From positions 496,001-560,000 of the forward strand of contig CM057065.1 of NCBI GenBank assembly GCA_029945375.1: a DNA stretch of 64,000 nt. The letters run 5' to 3'. The translations under genes were made by a program, and so were the position numbers. The stretch comes from Agaricus subrufescens. Taxonomy: Eukaryota > Basidiomycota > Agaricomycetes > Agaricales > Agaricaceae. The notes under the pieces are model-generated. The model worked only from the letters and a program-made list of their open reading frames with translations, did not search any database and was not told where the DNA came from. Below are positions 34,300 through 46,900 of this stretch, piece after piece (the first letter of the stretch is position 1; every line of letters begins with the position of its first letter).

Positions 34300-34920
34300 C
34301 ACAGATAGAAACTGTCAAAGGACTGAGTGTTCTGTGTTCAGTCCTTCCTCCTTCAGAACACCAAGGGTAGACACTTCAGACTATCACCCAGCCAGAATGT
34401 CATCTGTGTCAGAGAAAAATAAATATCTATCACTTTATGTGTCATCATGTACAAACCGTCGACATGGCATCCCATCCAAGCCGTTCGAAAACTGATGGAT
34501 AATGATGGTAGTACTGGACCTGGTACCATGTGGATGACTTGGAGGCTCACTTGTGTAACCCTCAGTGAACAACCAATTCTGATCGATTTTAAGGCCCTTG
34601 ATTGTTGGTAGAATCCAGTAGAGTATACTCCTAGGGCCTAGTAAGCTCCGACAACCAGGTAGGAACCTTGTCCATGTGAGACTCAGCACCCACTGAGTAT
34701 ATGACTAAAATTGTCACATACCCAATTGACTGTGAAGTTTTATATGCTTGGACAGCCTTACGCATGATGAACAAGAGTCCGAGAGTTGCTGCAACTGACA
34801 AGGCAGATACCGTGTTAATTGTGAATTGAGTGAGCCCTTGGAATTTAAAGCTGTGAGGTAGGACAGTTGCTAATACATCACTAATCCATAATTAGTGAGT
34901 TGAATTGCATACCAATCCTC
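34300..34920 (-). pseudogene. Cytochrome P450 relic 2 (N-terminal part only)
   Basis: The minus strand from about 34900 reads an N-terminal membrane-anchor-like helix (SALSVAATLGLLFIMRKAV). After an intron comes SILYWILPTIKGLKIDQNWL, parallel to TLYWILPPIKGLKLCWEWL in relic 1. At 34320-34400 it meets sequence similar to the 3' flank of relic 1, so the middle and the haem-binding part are deleted. It cannot encode an enzyme. Confidence 0.6.
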
Positions 34921-35935
34921 CCCACACAAGTCAGATCAAGATTTTGATCATACTGAACATTTGATTAAGGTTGACCCCTAAACACTTAAAGCAGCCGCCC
35001 AACGACAGATTGACTCCCTAATTATGCTGTTCTCTGTATATGGTATGACCATGCTTTGTCACTCAAGACTTACATGACATCTCTGTCTTCCAAATGGCCA
35101 GCTACGTCATGTACTCACATTGATGAGAAACAAAAATGATTTAACTTCGTAACTTGGCAAAAAGAACATGCGAAAGTCGCTTGTCACTCATTGTTAACCA
35201 CAGGGAGATATCACCATGAAAAAGGTAATAGTGCAGCAATGAATGGATTGTCCAAGTCATATCCATAAGTTTGGCCACTTTGGGAGCAGCTGAGCACTGA
35301 AGTACTAATCAATTGACCACCTCTTCTATAACAAATGATATTCTCACAACAACTGATGCCCAAGTCCGTAGTTTTTGGTAGTCAGGAAATAGAGGCACTT
35401 CACCAGCATCTCACTTCTATCATAAGGATACGTTGTGCTAATCAGCTTTGTGAATCAGGGGCATTCTTACAAGTGCCCAGCAGTCAGTGCGATCTCCACT
35501 TTTGACAATGATTTGGCTTGTGAGATTGTACCTCAGGCTTGCAACCTGACCAGAGCCCAAGCCAGCTGTTTTTAGCCCAAGACATGGCAGACATAGTCGT
35601 CAATTGCCACAGCTTAGGGGCCAGGTGTGGCCTCGAAGCCCAAGCCTGAGCTTAAGCTAACTTGAATGCCCCCCCAATTTTGCCTTAAGCGTCAATCAAA
35701 ATACACAAATACCTGAGCCCGGGCCCACACAACTCATTCACGCAGGCTGATACAACCCCTCACTCCTCCTTCACCCAGATTCCTGCATCCCTGTAAAGCA
35801 TGATGCTGCCACCTTTCACATCTTACATATATTGACCCAGCATGCATTATTATTCTAATTGAGGTTACAATGAACACTTGAGTACAAGGAACAGGGTAGG
35901 CGCCATCCTCATAACCTCACAAAGGATTTGAGGGC
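34921..35935. repeat. Gene-free stretch with a decayed AGCCCAAGCC element
   Basis: Between about 35520 and 35740 the words AGCCCAAGCC, TTTTTAGCCCAAG, AAGCCCAAGCCTGAGC and CCTGAGCCCGGGCCC recur. This is the style of short GC-rich inverted-repeat elements in agaricomycetes. Nothing else is recognisable. Confidence 0.35.
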
Positions 35936-38540
35936 ATGCAAAGGGGACCCCTTAGAGGATTGAGTATTCTGTTTCTAGTTGGTGCACCTTTGGAACACCA
36001 AAGGCAGGTGTTTAGGACTGATAACAGATTATCAGAGAGCCACCATGTCTATGCTGTCAGAGGGACACTCACAACAGAGTCGTTGTCATTTTTACTGCCA
36101 AAATACGATCACAATGTTGCTCAAACATTTCATGCCTAAACTGAGGCTCATCCTGAACCTTGATTCTGTAACGACTAATCAGGGAAGTAAGAGTCACCAC
36201 AGCCTCAGTCTCGTTGAACCTAACAAGGAATATCAGGTAGAGTTGTGAAAGTAGGATGATGGCAATGCACTTCTTTCCCAGGCAAGCTTGCAGACCTATG
36301 ATAAGTCTATTTGAGTATAATGGTGCCATTTAGATGAGACTGTACACACCAACTGAATATGCCGCGAATGCATCCCTATTCCAATCACCTAGAAATTGCT
36401 CTGGGATGAACTCAGTCAGTTTTTCCCAGTATCTAGCTACCCCGCAAAATGAGAGACGAGCGAATTACAACATAGCAATACTTACAATTCCTATGAACAG
36501 CTACAATATCAAGGTCTAGTTTGGTTCCTTTGGGTATTGTAATTGTTCTCTGTTTGTCATTATAGCAGTTTCCAACTATAATTGAAGTATCTTCAGGTGC
36601 AATTTTGGTGATTGCATCAAGCTGATGGAAATCTAGCATTATTCTTTGTCATGTAATGATAGCACATACAGGACAAAACAAGTGAAGTGTTTCATAGTTA
36701 ACTCTGAGAACATGTATTTCAGAATTACTGTAGGAACGATGTCACTATTTAGAACGTATGCCAAGACATAGTTCAAGTTGGGCATGTCTTCATATGTCTG
36801 AGTAGTAATCAGTATATGACAAACAAAGTTCCAATGCTGAGCTTACAGGCCTTTGCCCATTGGGAAGAACATTTTTGATGTGCTTTAGCAGCTTCTCTTG
36901 TACTTCCAGATGACAGGCAAGTAGAGCAAAAGTGAACACAAGTGTGTATGCAGTTGTCTGGATTCCCACTTTCATCTCGGAGACCAGAGTGGCCATTCCA
37001 CAGTCAACATACCTCATGACCAGCCAACAAAAATACAAAGATATTTCCTGTAGATCCCTTGAGCTGGACAGAAATAGAGGATCATAAGAGTAAATGAACC
37101 CATTACTTCCTCTTCCAAAAGACTTATCCCCCTGAGCTCATCCTTCTTTGCCTGAATAAGACTGCTAAATAAGTTGTGTTCATCACAAACGTCAGAATTG
37201 AGACAGTCATTGATCATCTCTTGCATATAAAGCTGTAGAACATATCAGTCATTGATTGGCTATTGCATGCATTAATGATACATTCTCACAAACCTGCAAT
37301 TTGTTTTTTGCTAGTCGTACCTTCCTTAACCCAGGGTGTAATGATTTTGCCCACTCTAGGAAAAGATAATTAGTGATAATGTTTGTTGCAATTGTGTGTA
37401 ATGATTCATGGAATGTAAACAAGTGGTTCTTTGACTTGGCATTAGCATTGTCCTCCCAGGACAGTCTGTGGCCAAAGCCTACATATTCCCCACTGAGTAC
37501 TGTCTCATGCAGGTGGCAGTCGCATGCTTACCTGCAGAACTAATAACTAGGAATGCCAACTGAAAATGGGTTTATGGGTCAGCACTTGGTAAGTTCCTCA
37601 CCTAAAACATGAAAGTTAACTAACCAATGACGTTATTTCTACCCCATCAGTTACTATCGCATCTTTATTATTCCATACATTATCAACCAAGTCGTCTACT
37701 ATTCTGAGAGACTCAGCCAGAACCAGTCTGTTGTTTTTCTATTCTAGTGATTAAGTGTTTGTCGGGTGGGAAGTTGAGATATACTTACTTCTGAAAAGGA
37801 TGGAGCAGAAGTTCTTCTATATTTTTTCCATAATTCCCCCTTGGTAGACACAATATTTTGACCATATATATTTAAAAACTTGTATTGGTCGAGTGGTTTG
37901 GGAAAACAGCACAATGTAGCCATAAACTTTATCATAATTTGAATACAAGGCAAATTTATTACAAACAGAATTTACTTACCTTTATAGCAGAGGCGTTGGC
38001 CAGTAATATACTATAACCCATGTGCAGCCAAAAGGTCATCTGTGACATTGCAAGATCAACGTTTGTCTCATTATATAGGATTCTGTACCAACCACTAACA
38101 TTGCATCCCACCCAACTTGTTCAAAGGCTAGAGGGATATTTGTTATACTAGCTGGAGTACCAAACGGATAGTATTGAGACTCACCTGTATATCCCTCAAG
38201 AAATAACCACTCCCAGCACAGTTTTAGTCCCTTTATTGGTGGTAAAATCCAGTAGAGGGTGCTCACAAGGGCTACTATACTCAGATGGCCGGGTAAGGAA
38301 CTTGCTCATATGGTATTTAGCCTATGCCGGATAGATAATTAGAATTGTTACATACCCAACAGACCATCAAATTTTGTATGCTTGAATAACCCTATGCATG
38401 ACAAGCAAAATTCTGAGAGTTCCAGTGACAAGGAAAGTGGATATCATGATTGTGTTGTTGGATGATTGAGCTTTGGACCTTTATTTGAAGCCACGTCCTG
38501 AGCAGTCGCAATGACATGACTCTTTAACCTAATTTCTTCC
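35936..38540 (-). pseudogene. Cytochrome P450 relic 1
   Basis: Fragments lie in the expected order on the minus strand. They are a membrane-proximal part (TLYWILPPIKGLKLCWEWL, 38266-38036), the C-helix-like KGELWKKYRRTSAPSFSE (about 37830) and the I-helix part GIQTTAYTLVFTFALLA (about 36950). Then come FIPEQFLGDWNRDAFAAYS (about 36400) and ACLGKKC with the C-terminal EAVVTLTSLISRYRIKVQDE (about 36270-36130). The usual AGHETT of the I-helix has become KVGIQTT, and stops and frame changes lie between the pieces, so the gene is dead. Live members are ER-anchored haem monooxygenases. Confidence 0.75.
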
Positions 38541-39690
38541 ACACAAATCGGACCGTGGATGACATTTCACCTGCACCCAACAGTTGATCAACAGTAACTC
38601 AATGACCCCTGAGCACCCACCCACCCAATGACAGGAGTCATTCATTATCCCTATTTATTCTCAAAATATGGAACAGCAGGGCATATGATATTGTAGACCA
38701 CACTCACAGGAACCATCTCCGTTTCTTTTGCAAGGCGAGTTAAGTACCTCCAGAGTAGTGAGAGTACCCACTTTGATGTGGGGTAAGAATGACCTAGCAT
38801 GACAGGGGAAAAAGAAAAATGTGAACAACACTTGGTGCCCATTACTCTCCAGTCAACACCAAGACACTTACAATCATATGACAAAGCTGCCTTGAATCAA
38901 CTACTGGTACTCTCATGAACGGGATGTTTTGTCGCAGATAACAAAAAATAAGTAGGGAGACGATCACTGCTATGGATGCGCTCTGAGGGCAGTGATCGCC
39001 CCGGACCTAGCCAATGAGCACCATTATGGCAATATTCTCAATGTGCCCTTATACATAATCTGTAACTCTTGGCGGACGATTCAGCTAAAGGTAGACCCCT
39101 AGATGCAAAGCAAAGGGCGACTTACCATGGGTCAATGCGAACATTCTGCCTGCTCCACTCCCATCTGTTAAGCATCTTTTATGTGTCTCTGATGTACATT
39201 TCTTGCATCCAGCCTGCATTTCAACAGGCACAACTGAGCACAGACTGCACACTGCAGGCAGGTCTCCACTCCAATCAGCAATCTCATCACCCAGTTTCCA
39301 AACCAATGTGCAATCCTCCTCCTGTTTCCATGTTACCCTTTTTCTGTTATCAGACCACGGAAGAGAGACTAGTTGATGGTAACACTATTTATATAACTTA
39401 CCAGTGCAGAAAAACATATGCCAGTACCTCTTCCCACGTCGATTTCTTGATTGTTTGACATTGTGATTTCTTCAATCTATATATAAGGGGCCCTACATAT
39501 TCGAGGAGTATCCTCGTGTGGGCTGGAAATTGACTTCCATTTTTTGACACAGGTTTTGCTATGTGTAGCCAGGTTTTTCTTTACACGTTTGGTTGAGGAC
39601 ACAGGTGGTAAGTTGGTACAAAGATTGCATCTAACAATTTAAGTACTGCATATGCCTCTTAGCCTCTGCTAATTGATAAGTATTGAAGTC
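38541..39690. other. Gene-free stretch
   Basis: Only short ORFs without recognisable motifs are present, the longest being 129 residues at 39069-39458 on the plus strand. I see no support for a gene. Confidence 0.4.
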
Positions 39691-40670
39691 ATGGAGAAAC
39701 TTTCTGAAGGAAGTGATATTTGGGCCAACGTCCGATTAATCAGTTTGTCATACCTCCCCATGATAAACTCCTGCCAGAACCCGTTTACGTAGCTTTGATC
39801 GTTGTCTATCTTTCATCGCTGAGAAAAAGGTGCATTGAGTCGTTGTCCCCTAAGCCGCATTTTACATCCCAATTATTTTTTATCAACAGGCATAGTGATG
39901 GAAGTAAAGTCATTAGTACACTTGGCTATCAGTTTGCGGCAAAGTGTGACGGCGACATCCCTGTGTTCCTGAACATGAGCTCCATTCGATGTATTACATG
40001 ACCAAATACTGTGTAATGCCTCTCCAGAAATCACGATTAAACCACAAAAACTCTTATCGGCATGAGGTCATCCTGGGGCCGGTTGTTTTTTTTCTCAAGG
40101 AAACTTTGTTATATTGTATAATTAGTTTGCTATTACTTGTGATGAGGCTCACAGTACTATAAATCATCAAGTTCTATTCAGTTTTATGTGTTCCCCAATG
40201 CGAGAATGCCAATGAAGAACAACTCAAGCCTTTTCATTAATCATTCGTCGACTACATCGCAAACTACATGGGATCTGGGATTTCTTCTGATAAGCATCGT
40301 GAAGTTCAAGGGATGATCAGTGAAGGTTCAATGTGCAGTAATAATTTGAAAAAGGTTCCGAATGATACTGCCGTCCGTGATATGAATTGTGAATTTCATT
40401 ATGACATCTTGGGTCGTTGTACTCGGAGTGTAGATAATATTCCCTTACTTGGTCTGTCTATGCAGGTGGTTGGAAGCGGATGATGGGGCGAGGTTGTGTT
40501 TGCATAAATTGGCGATTGGAGAGGCTGCATTTTCGGGGTTTGGGGCGACTGGAAGTGACATTTGTGATTTGTTTCTTAACGCTACGACGAAAATTTATTG
40601 GTGATGGTTTGCCTCCGTCGGACGACCTGTCTACTAATTGCTTGTCGAAGTATATGAACTTGACATAGAT
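39691..40670 (+). pseudogene. NACHT copy I, strongly decayed
   Basis: Recognisable pieces are MEKL at 39691 followed by a shifted TIPGA-like segment and HFTSQLFFINRHSDGSK near 39860. Later pieces are ISTLGYQFAAK, a SFVDYIANYMGSGIS segment near 40245 (paralogues SFFDYISRSGFS) and KLAIGEA near 40505. The P-loop, Walker B and C-terminal block are absent. It is the oldest-looking copy in the window. Confidence 0.7.
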
Positions 40671-40933
40671 ATAAATTTTGTACGGATTATATTGATCTTA
40701 TTATGTTGGTCTTTGGCCCTGGTTCCACGGGATGCTATTTCCGCGTAACTGACAATCAGTAGGATGGTGACTTATTAGAGCTGACTTTTCAAACTCTTTT
40801 GGCTCGCGTAGCGGTAGAGTTGAATAAGCTACAGATAAGCTATGACAAGCCGGGATCGATCAGTGTTATTTGATAGCATTTTCCCGGAAGGAGCTAACCC
40901 CTCGGGCAACATTATTACATAAGCTATACTTTC

Positions 40934-43900
40934 ATGCCTTCGCCTTCGCCTGAGCCCGAGTCGTCTGCGGTCCAGAAAAAACGGTTCCAGCGGTTGCGCT
41001 CGCCGACGCCCGACTCAGAGTTAACGGCGCCACGAGCCAGATGGGACCACCTTCGTCAGCAGATTCTGCCGCCGAGACGCTCGGCGACTCCCCCCTCTGC
41101 GTCATCTTCGACCCTCCGTTTTTCCTCTACCTCTACTCCTCACTTACCCCTGACTCCACATGCGGCATCGTCCACGGCCTCAGTAGTCACCCGCCCACCA
41201 TCGCGCTCAACTACACCGAAACCAACTAGTTCTCGACTCGCTTTTGCGGCGACCAAACTAGGGTTTAAACAAGTGGTAGATCATGCCCGTGAAGCTGCTG
41301 TCGATGAGAATAGAAGATTCAGCGAGGACATCTTGCGAGCATGCTGGGCCGCTAGGTCTACCGACCCAGCATTTCATGGGTTGAAAGGTAGAGGAACATC
41401 AGGGTTGAATACAGACTATTTGATCGGCTCAGCATACGCCAACCCTAGTACCCAGGCAAAAACTAAAGCAACACTGTCATCATTTGCTTCTAGTTCGACC
41501 TCCGTTGCCGTTTCTCCTGCTCTCACTGCCAGTGGAACCAGTATGAAGCAGACTCAGGCCTCCTCGTCCTCGACAAGTTCTGGCCTTGTTTCCGGTAATA
41601 CCTCTTCTTCGACTATGACGACTACAGCTACGACGGGTTCCACTCCGACTGTCAGATATCTTCATTCGATATTATGGCAGTCATCAGGAACGTCTTCGAG
41701 TTCACTCCGATCTGTATATCTACCACACGAATCTCTCGTGCTGTCTTCCCTCCTACTCCCCTTTGTATCACCTGTCGGATCCGATGCCCGAATAGAAGAA
41801 GAAAGGTGGCTATCCATAGACGTATTCGAAGTCTTGGTTAAGTCTTTCGAACCAGCTAGTGAGGTACCATTATCAATAATTTCATCCCTATATGCGTTCA
41901 CTCAAATTTTTTCTCTTCTCAGCTGGCTAGTGCCGAACGTTGTACATGGTGTTCACAGGCCATTTCAGCCCTTACTACACCCAGTCTGTTGAGGAGTAGG
42001 ATCCTTACTCAACTATGGAGTCTTACGGAACCAGCGGAGAACAAACATCTAGTCGTCACCCCGGAATGTGTTAAAACTATTGCTAGCGCGGTGTTCATGC
42101 TTTTCCCTATTATATCGCCACCGCCAGTATACCCCCAGAATCAATCACAATTCCCTCGCCGGCCAACGCCGCCGCCGCCATTACCAAACCAACAAGTGCA
42201 GATTGACAATGATATTACTATCGCGAAAGAAATTTTGGATCATCTGCGTTCGGGAGGAATTATAGATGAAGACGCATGTGAATTGGAATACGGCATGAAG
42301 GGAAAGGGCAGAGAGAACTCCGAACTTTCCTGGGATATGAAGGGGGATTCGGCGGAGATGACAAGGAGATTGATGGTTTCTGAGGCGAGTCTAGCCTGTT
42401 TGGAAGTGTGTGATAGGGATGTGAAGACTTATTTGATCAATAACGTTATCGAAGTGGGGTTCAATTTCAACTCAAAGGGTTTAAATATCTAACGATTGTA
42501 TGTTCTGTGTTTAGGAATATTGGGAGCCGCTTCCTCAAATATCAGTCACGCCATTGCAAAGGGTGATATCCTCGAACCGTATCAAGCTTTTCTGTAATGG
42601 AGTATTGGAAGGGTTGATATGTGCACCGGCATACGAGATGAGGTATGATTTACGAAATACGGTTATCGATAAGATCGTCAAGATCCTACAAGTAACGATC
42701 ATACCTGAACTTACATCGCTCGTCGGTTCATCTCCCATTTCTCTGTCCCCATCCTCGGTCCCTCTCCCCTCATCTAATGTACCTTCGTCTTCTCCCTCTA
42801 TCCCGCCGTCTTCGTTTTCGCGGCATAATGAGTTTGGCCGGAAAGGAAAAGGAAAGGCGAATGCGGAAGGCGAAGGAAGGCGTTCTCAACGAGAATCTAC
42901 ATTCTCAGTCTTCGGCGGTGAAAGAATGGTGAAGGAAGAAGAAGAAGCGAAGAAGGCTGTTACCCGAACGATAGTTGAATTGATTTGTTGCATTGAGCTT
43001 GATAACAGTAATGGCGGAGTTTATGGTATTGGAATGGTATTTCCTCCTGTCATGGATAAGTTTGGGAACAGAAAGTGGGCCAAAGATGTTATCGAGAGCT
43101 GGTTTATTGGTAACGAAAGTGTAAGGCCACCAGTCTTGGTATCATTGGAGGAGGAAGGGACAAGTGGAGGGGAAGGAGAGTGGAGGTTAAATTGGAAAAA
43201 TTCGTTGAAAGAAATGCTTAAGCATCTCGTATGTTTCTTTAGTCTTGCGAGCACGATGATGGAAAATGATTTACTTTTCTGATTTAGGTGGCAAATGCGG
43301 AATGGAAGACGGCTGTGAGAGTACTGACAGGCATTATGGAGAAATTGGGAGATAATGCGCGAACGGAGATCTTCGCGAGCGTTTTCCGGACTTTGATCGA
43401 CGTGAGTCATTCATCCTTGCCTGGGGTTCATTTCCATGAATTTAATTTACTGGCAGAGAATAATTCAAGACCCACCACCGACTAATTTATTAATATCGTT
43501 TCCTTATTCCTCTTCGTATAATGCAGCAGGACAACATTCCCGTTCGTCATCTTATCAATCTGACATCTCCCTTCCTCCAGTCCTCACCTCACTCTCGACA
43601 ACGCCGACACCATCATTAACGAGTCTATTACAAACCGTCTCGACACTTTTACCGACTATCTTCTTCAAGCCTCTTTTTACGCTCTCAGCCATGAATGTGA
43701 AATCGGAATATTCGGTGTTGTCAATTGCGAATGCGTTGAGTAATGTTTATGGATTAGGCGGTGTTGTTAAGGATTGGTGGGTTAGGGATGATGAGATGAT
43801 TAGTGTTGCTTTGATGAGCGATGTTCAAGGTGGTGGTGTTGGTCGTGGTGAGAAGAGGAGTAGCGCTACAGCAAGAGGGAAAACCGGGGAAGAGGCCGAG

Positions 43901-46900
43901 AAAAATAGGCGAGGGGGAGAACGGTTGGGTCAAACATGTGTTTTGCTGGAACTGGTGAATAAATTGAGGACGATTAGGAGGTTGAGAGATTATCTTCATG
44001 CTTCTGGTGGTAATACGGAGGATGTTGCTAAATTACTGGTAAGTCTCTTCTCTCTCTCCCTCTCTTGTGATAGCTGATGAACGTAGGGGAGCGAAACTGC
44101 TAGATTGAATTTGATGAAGTTTGTTACTGGATTAGAAGTACGTTTGGCTGTGTTAATCGAAGCGAAGGTATCGTATACTATATCTTCTTAACTCACACTT
44201 TGCTGACGACTTTTGTATTCTTTTTAGGAAAAGGGTCAACGGATATCACCTACGCAAAGAATGTTATATTGTGTCTTATTTCGTGAGATCAGGCTTTTGA
44301 CGAGATCGTTGAGGCCTGTACCGTGGTTGGGTATAGTATTGCGCTGGTTTGAGGAGTACTTTAATGATTGGGTTGATGGCAATGAATGGGATGAGGAGAT
44401 TGAGAGTGTTGTGGAAGAGATCAGAGAGGTATATGTTCTTGCCAGTGGAAGTACGGGCTCGATGAAAAATGTACGTGGTTACACCCTGGCATTGGTTTAA
44501 TCTGACGCCATCGATGTTAGAGGAGAACAACGTTTATGCTGCCTGGTAGTACAGGCCTTGCTACGACATCTAGGTCTGGAAGCGAAACGACGGGAGAAAC
44601 AGAAACATTCAATATTCCAGAAATGCTCGGCCAAACATTGAAACTCATCAATTCGCTATCAAAAGGATTCGTACCGAGGATTGTTAAGTTGTTGTTTACA
44701 GTCAGCACGTTATTAGGAGCCCAGGACTGGGCTAGAGTTGCTCCGGTTGTTTGGAGGGGTCGATTTTTGTTGCTGGATTCCGACTTTTCGTCGTCTTCGG
44801 TTGGAGGCAAGAAAAAGGATACTGGATGTTTGATGCCTTCAATCTGTTATCTCGTTATGCAATGTGCGGAGAAGAATCCGTTGGGATTTAGAGGTATGGT
44901 AGAAGTTGATATGCGAAGGTGACTAGTGCCCCCCTTTCAATTTCATCTACTGTATTCTAATGATGATCGTTCTCTTTCTAGTTCGGATGACACGACGCGT
45001 CTTGAATCAGTGCAAAAACTCAATCAACTCATACATTGGAGGTTTCAATTGTTATCAGACTCGAATGTTATTCTTATGGATCGGACACATCGGCCTTTCA
45101 AACTCGCACGCGCGCCGCTACCTTTTGTGCCTACTGATATTGGATCGCCCGTCTATATCCATAATGACAGTGCGGAGGAAGCAGATCCGATTTGGGCTTT
45201 GCATCATGCTACAACCCGTGTAAAGGCCAAAACGAAGACGGGAAAAGCTGTTGCCGTGTCAGGAACTGGAAGTCATAGTAGTGGTGCTGGTGGTGCTGGT
45301 GGTAGTGGTTATAGTGGAGGTACAGGGAGTGGGAGAGTAGTTGCGGCAACCAAAAATACGATTCCGCTTGAGTTACGGAAACAACTCGTCGAGATTGGGT
45401 GGGTTAACGACGATGGGGATGGGGATGAGAAAGAAACGTGGATTCGGACGCCGATATCAATGCTATCTGTGGACCAGATTGAAAAGTTGGATATGCAAAG
45501 GTCACCGAATCATCGAGAACAATACTATTCTAACCAACAAGAATCACCTTCGAGTTCTCCGCACCATCTCGCGAGCGTTGCTACTGCGCAAGTTAACCCG
45601 TTACTGACTTCTCTCAATAACAAAGGAGCGAAACTCGATGTTGATGGAGTGGGAGAGTTATTAAGACGCAACTCAAGCTCGGGAGGACCAACATATGCGA
45701 AGCGAAGAGCAGTATTTGTTCCGTCACTTTCATTGATCTTGAAGGTCCTCGCGATGATGGTTTATGATTCAAACTTCAGCGTTGCTACGGCGGCGAGGGA
45801 TACTTTAATCGATTTGATGAGGAACGATTCCGCGCTGTTGTTACGGCCGATCTTGGATCTTTTCTGCGGTGATCAAGGTCAAGAGAGCCCCGGGGCACGA
45901 GATTCGAAAGAGGATGTGGCGCAAGCTGTGAACATCCTCACGGCTTTGTTGCATGCGAAGCATATGCTTCCACCGCCGATGGTTCATGCTATCTTCAATA
46001 ACCTAGCTGGGTTTTTGAAACACGCTCTCAAGCGGAGCGATCCTGTGAGTCTCTATAACTGGGAGGGGGAGAAAGAGGAAAGGGGAGAGGATATGCTAAT
46101 TAGTTTTGCATTGGCGGTGCCGATTATGGCGCGGCTGGCGAAACACGTTGGAGAGCTGAGTATTCGAGAGATTAGGAAATCGAAGATGGAACATTTTTTG
46201 ATCCCGTACGGGACATTGTGGTTCAATCAATCAGGCATTCCCAATGGAACGATGTTTCCGAGAGGACTTGGGATGGATGAAATGGTTATCAGGTATTCAT
46301 CTATGGAAAAGGGAGCGTCGGAAGGGGAAGGAGAGTTGAATCGGAAATTGGTGGGCGTGATGATGATACGGATTGCGCAAAATATGATGTTCGTCGACAT
46401 GCTCAGGCGGAATGCTCAGGATGTTGTTTTGGTGCGTAAGGCAATGCCGAGGTTTTTGGTGCCTAGTACGGAGGAGTGTGAAGGAGAAGGAGATGATGGA
46501 AGATTCCTGGAATTGAGTGACTTTGTACCGTTTATGAAGAAGGAAGGGACCAAACTACGTAGGACAAGAAAGGCAGACAAATTGTTAGACGTTCTATCGT
46601 TGACATTAGCGAGGAGCTACGTGGTGCTAGTAGCGCAGGTGTTCAGATGTATGTCGCGAAATTCAAGTGACAGAGAGGAAATTATGAATTTCGTCGACGG
46701 TCTGAACAGGATCTTGTTGGCACATGGAGATGACATTGGTATAGTCGGGCATGTGATGATTGGTGAGCGTATCCTGATAACTTTATCTTGCTTTGTCCTT
46801 ATTTCTCCCCTAGCATTCATGGTTGCCACTGCTCGATTCCGTAGACTCTTCACTTCAGGAGGTGGTTATGCGCTATTCATGCCTGCACTTTCTAAGGTCT

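Noticed and set aside
34193..34495. 100-residue plus-strand ORF
   Set aside because: Lies over the P450 relic 2 and matches non-coding 3' flank of relic 1.
39069..39458. 129-residue ORF
   Set aside because: Composition and lack of motifs do not support a gene.
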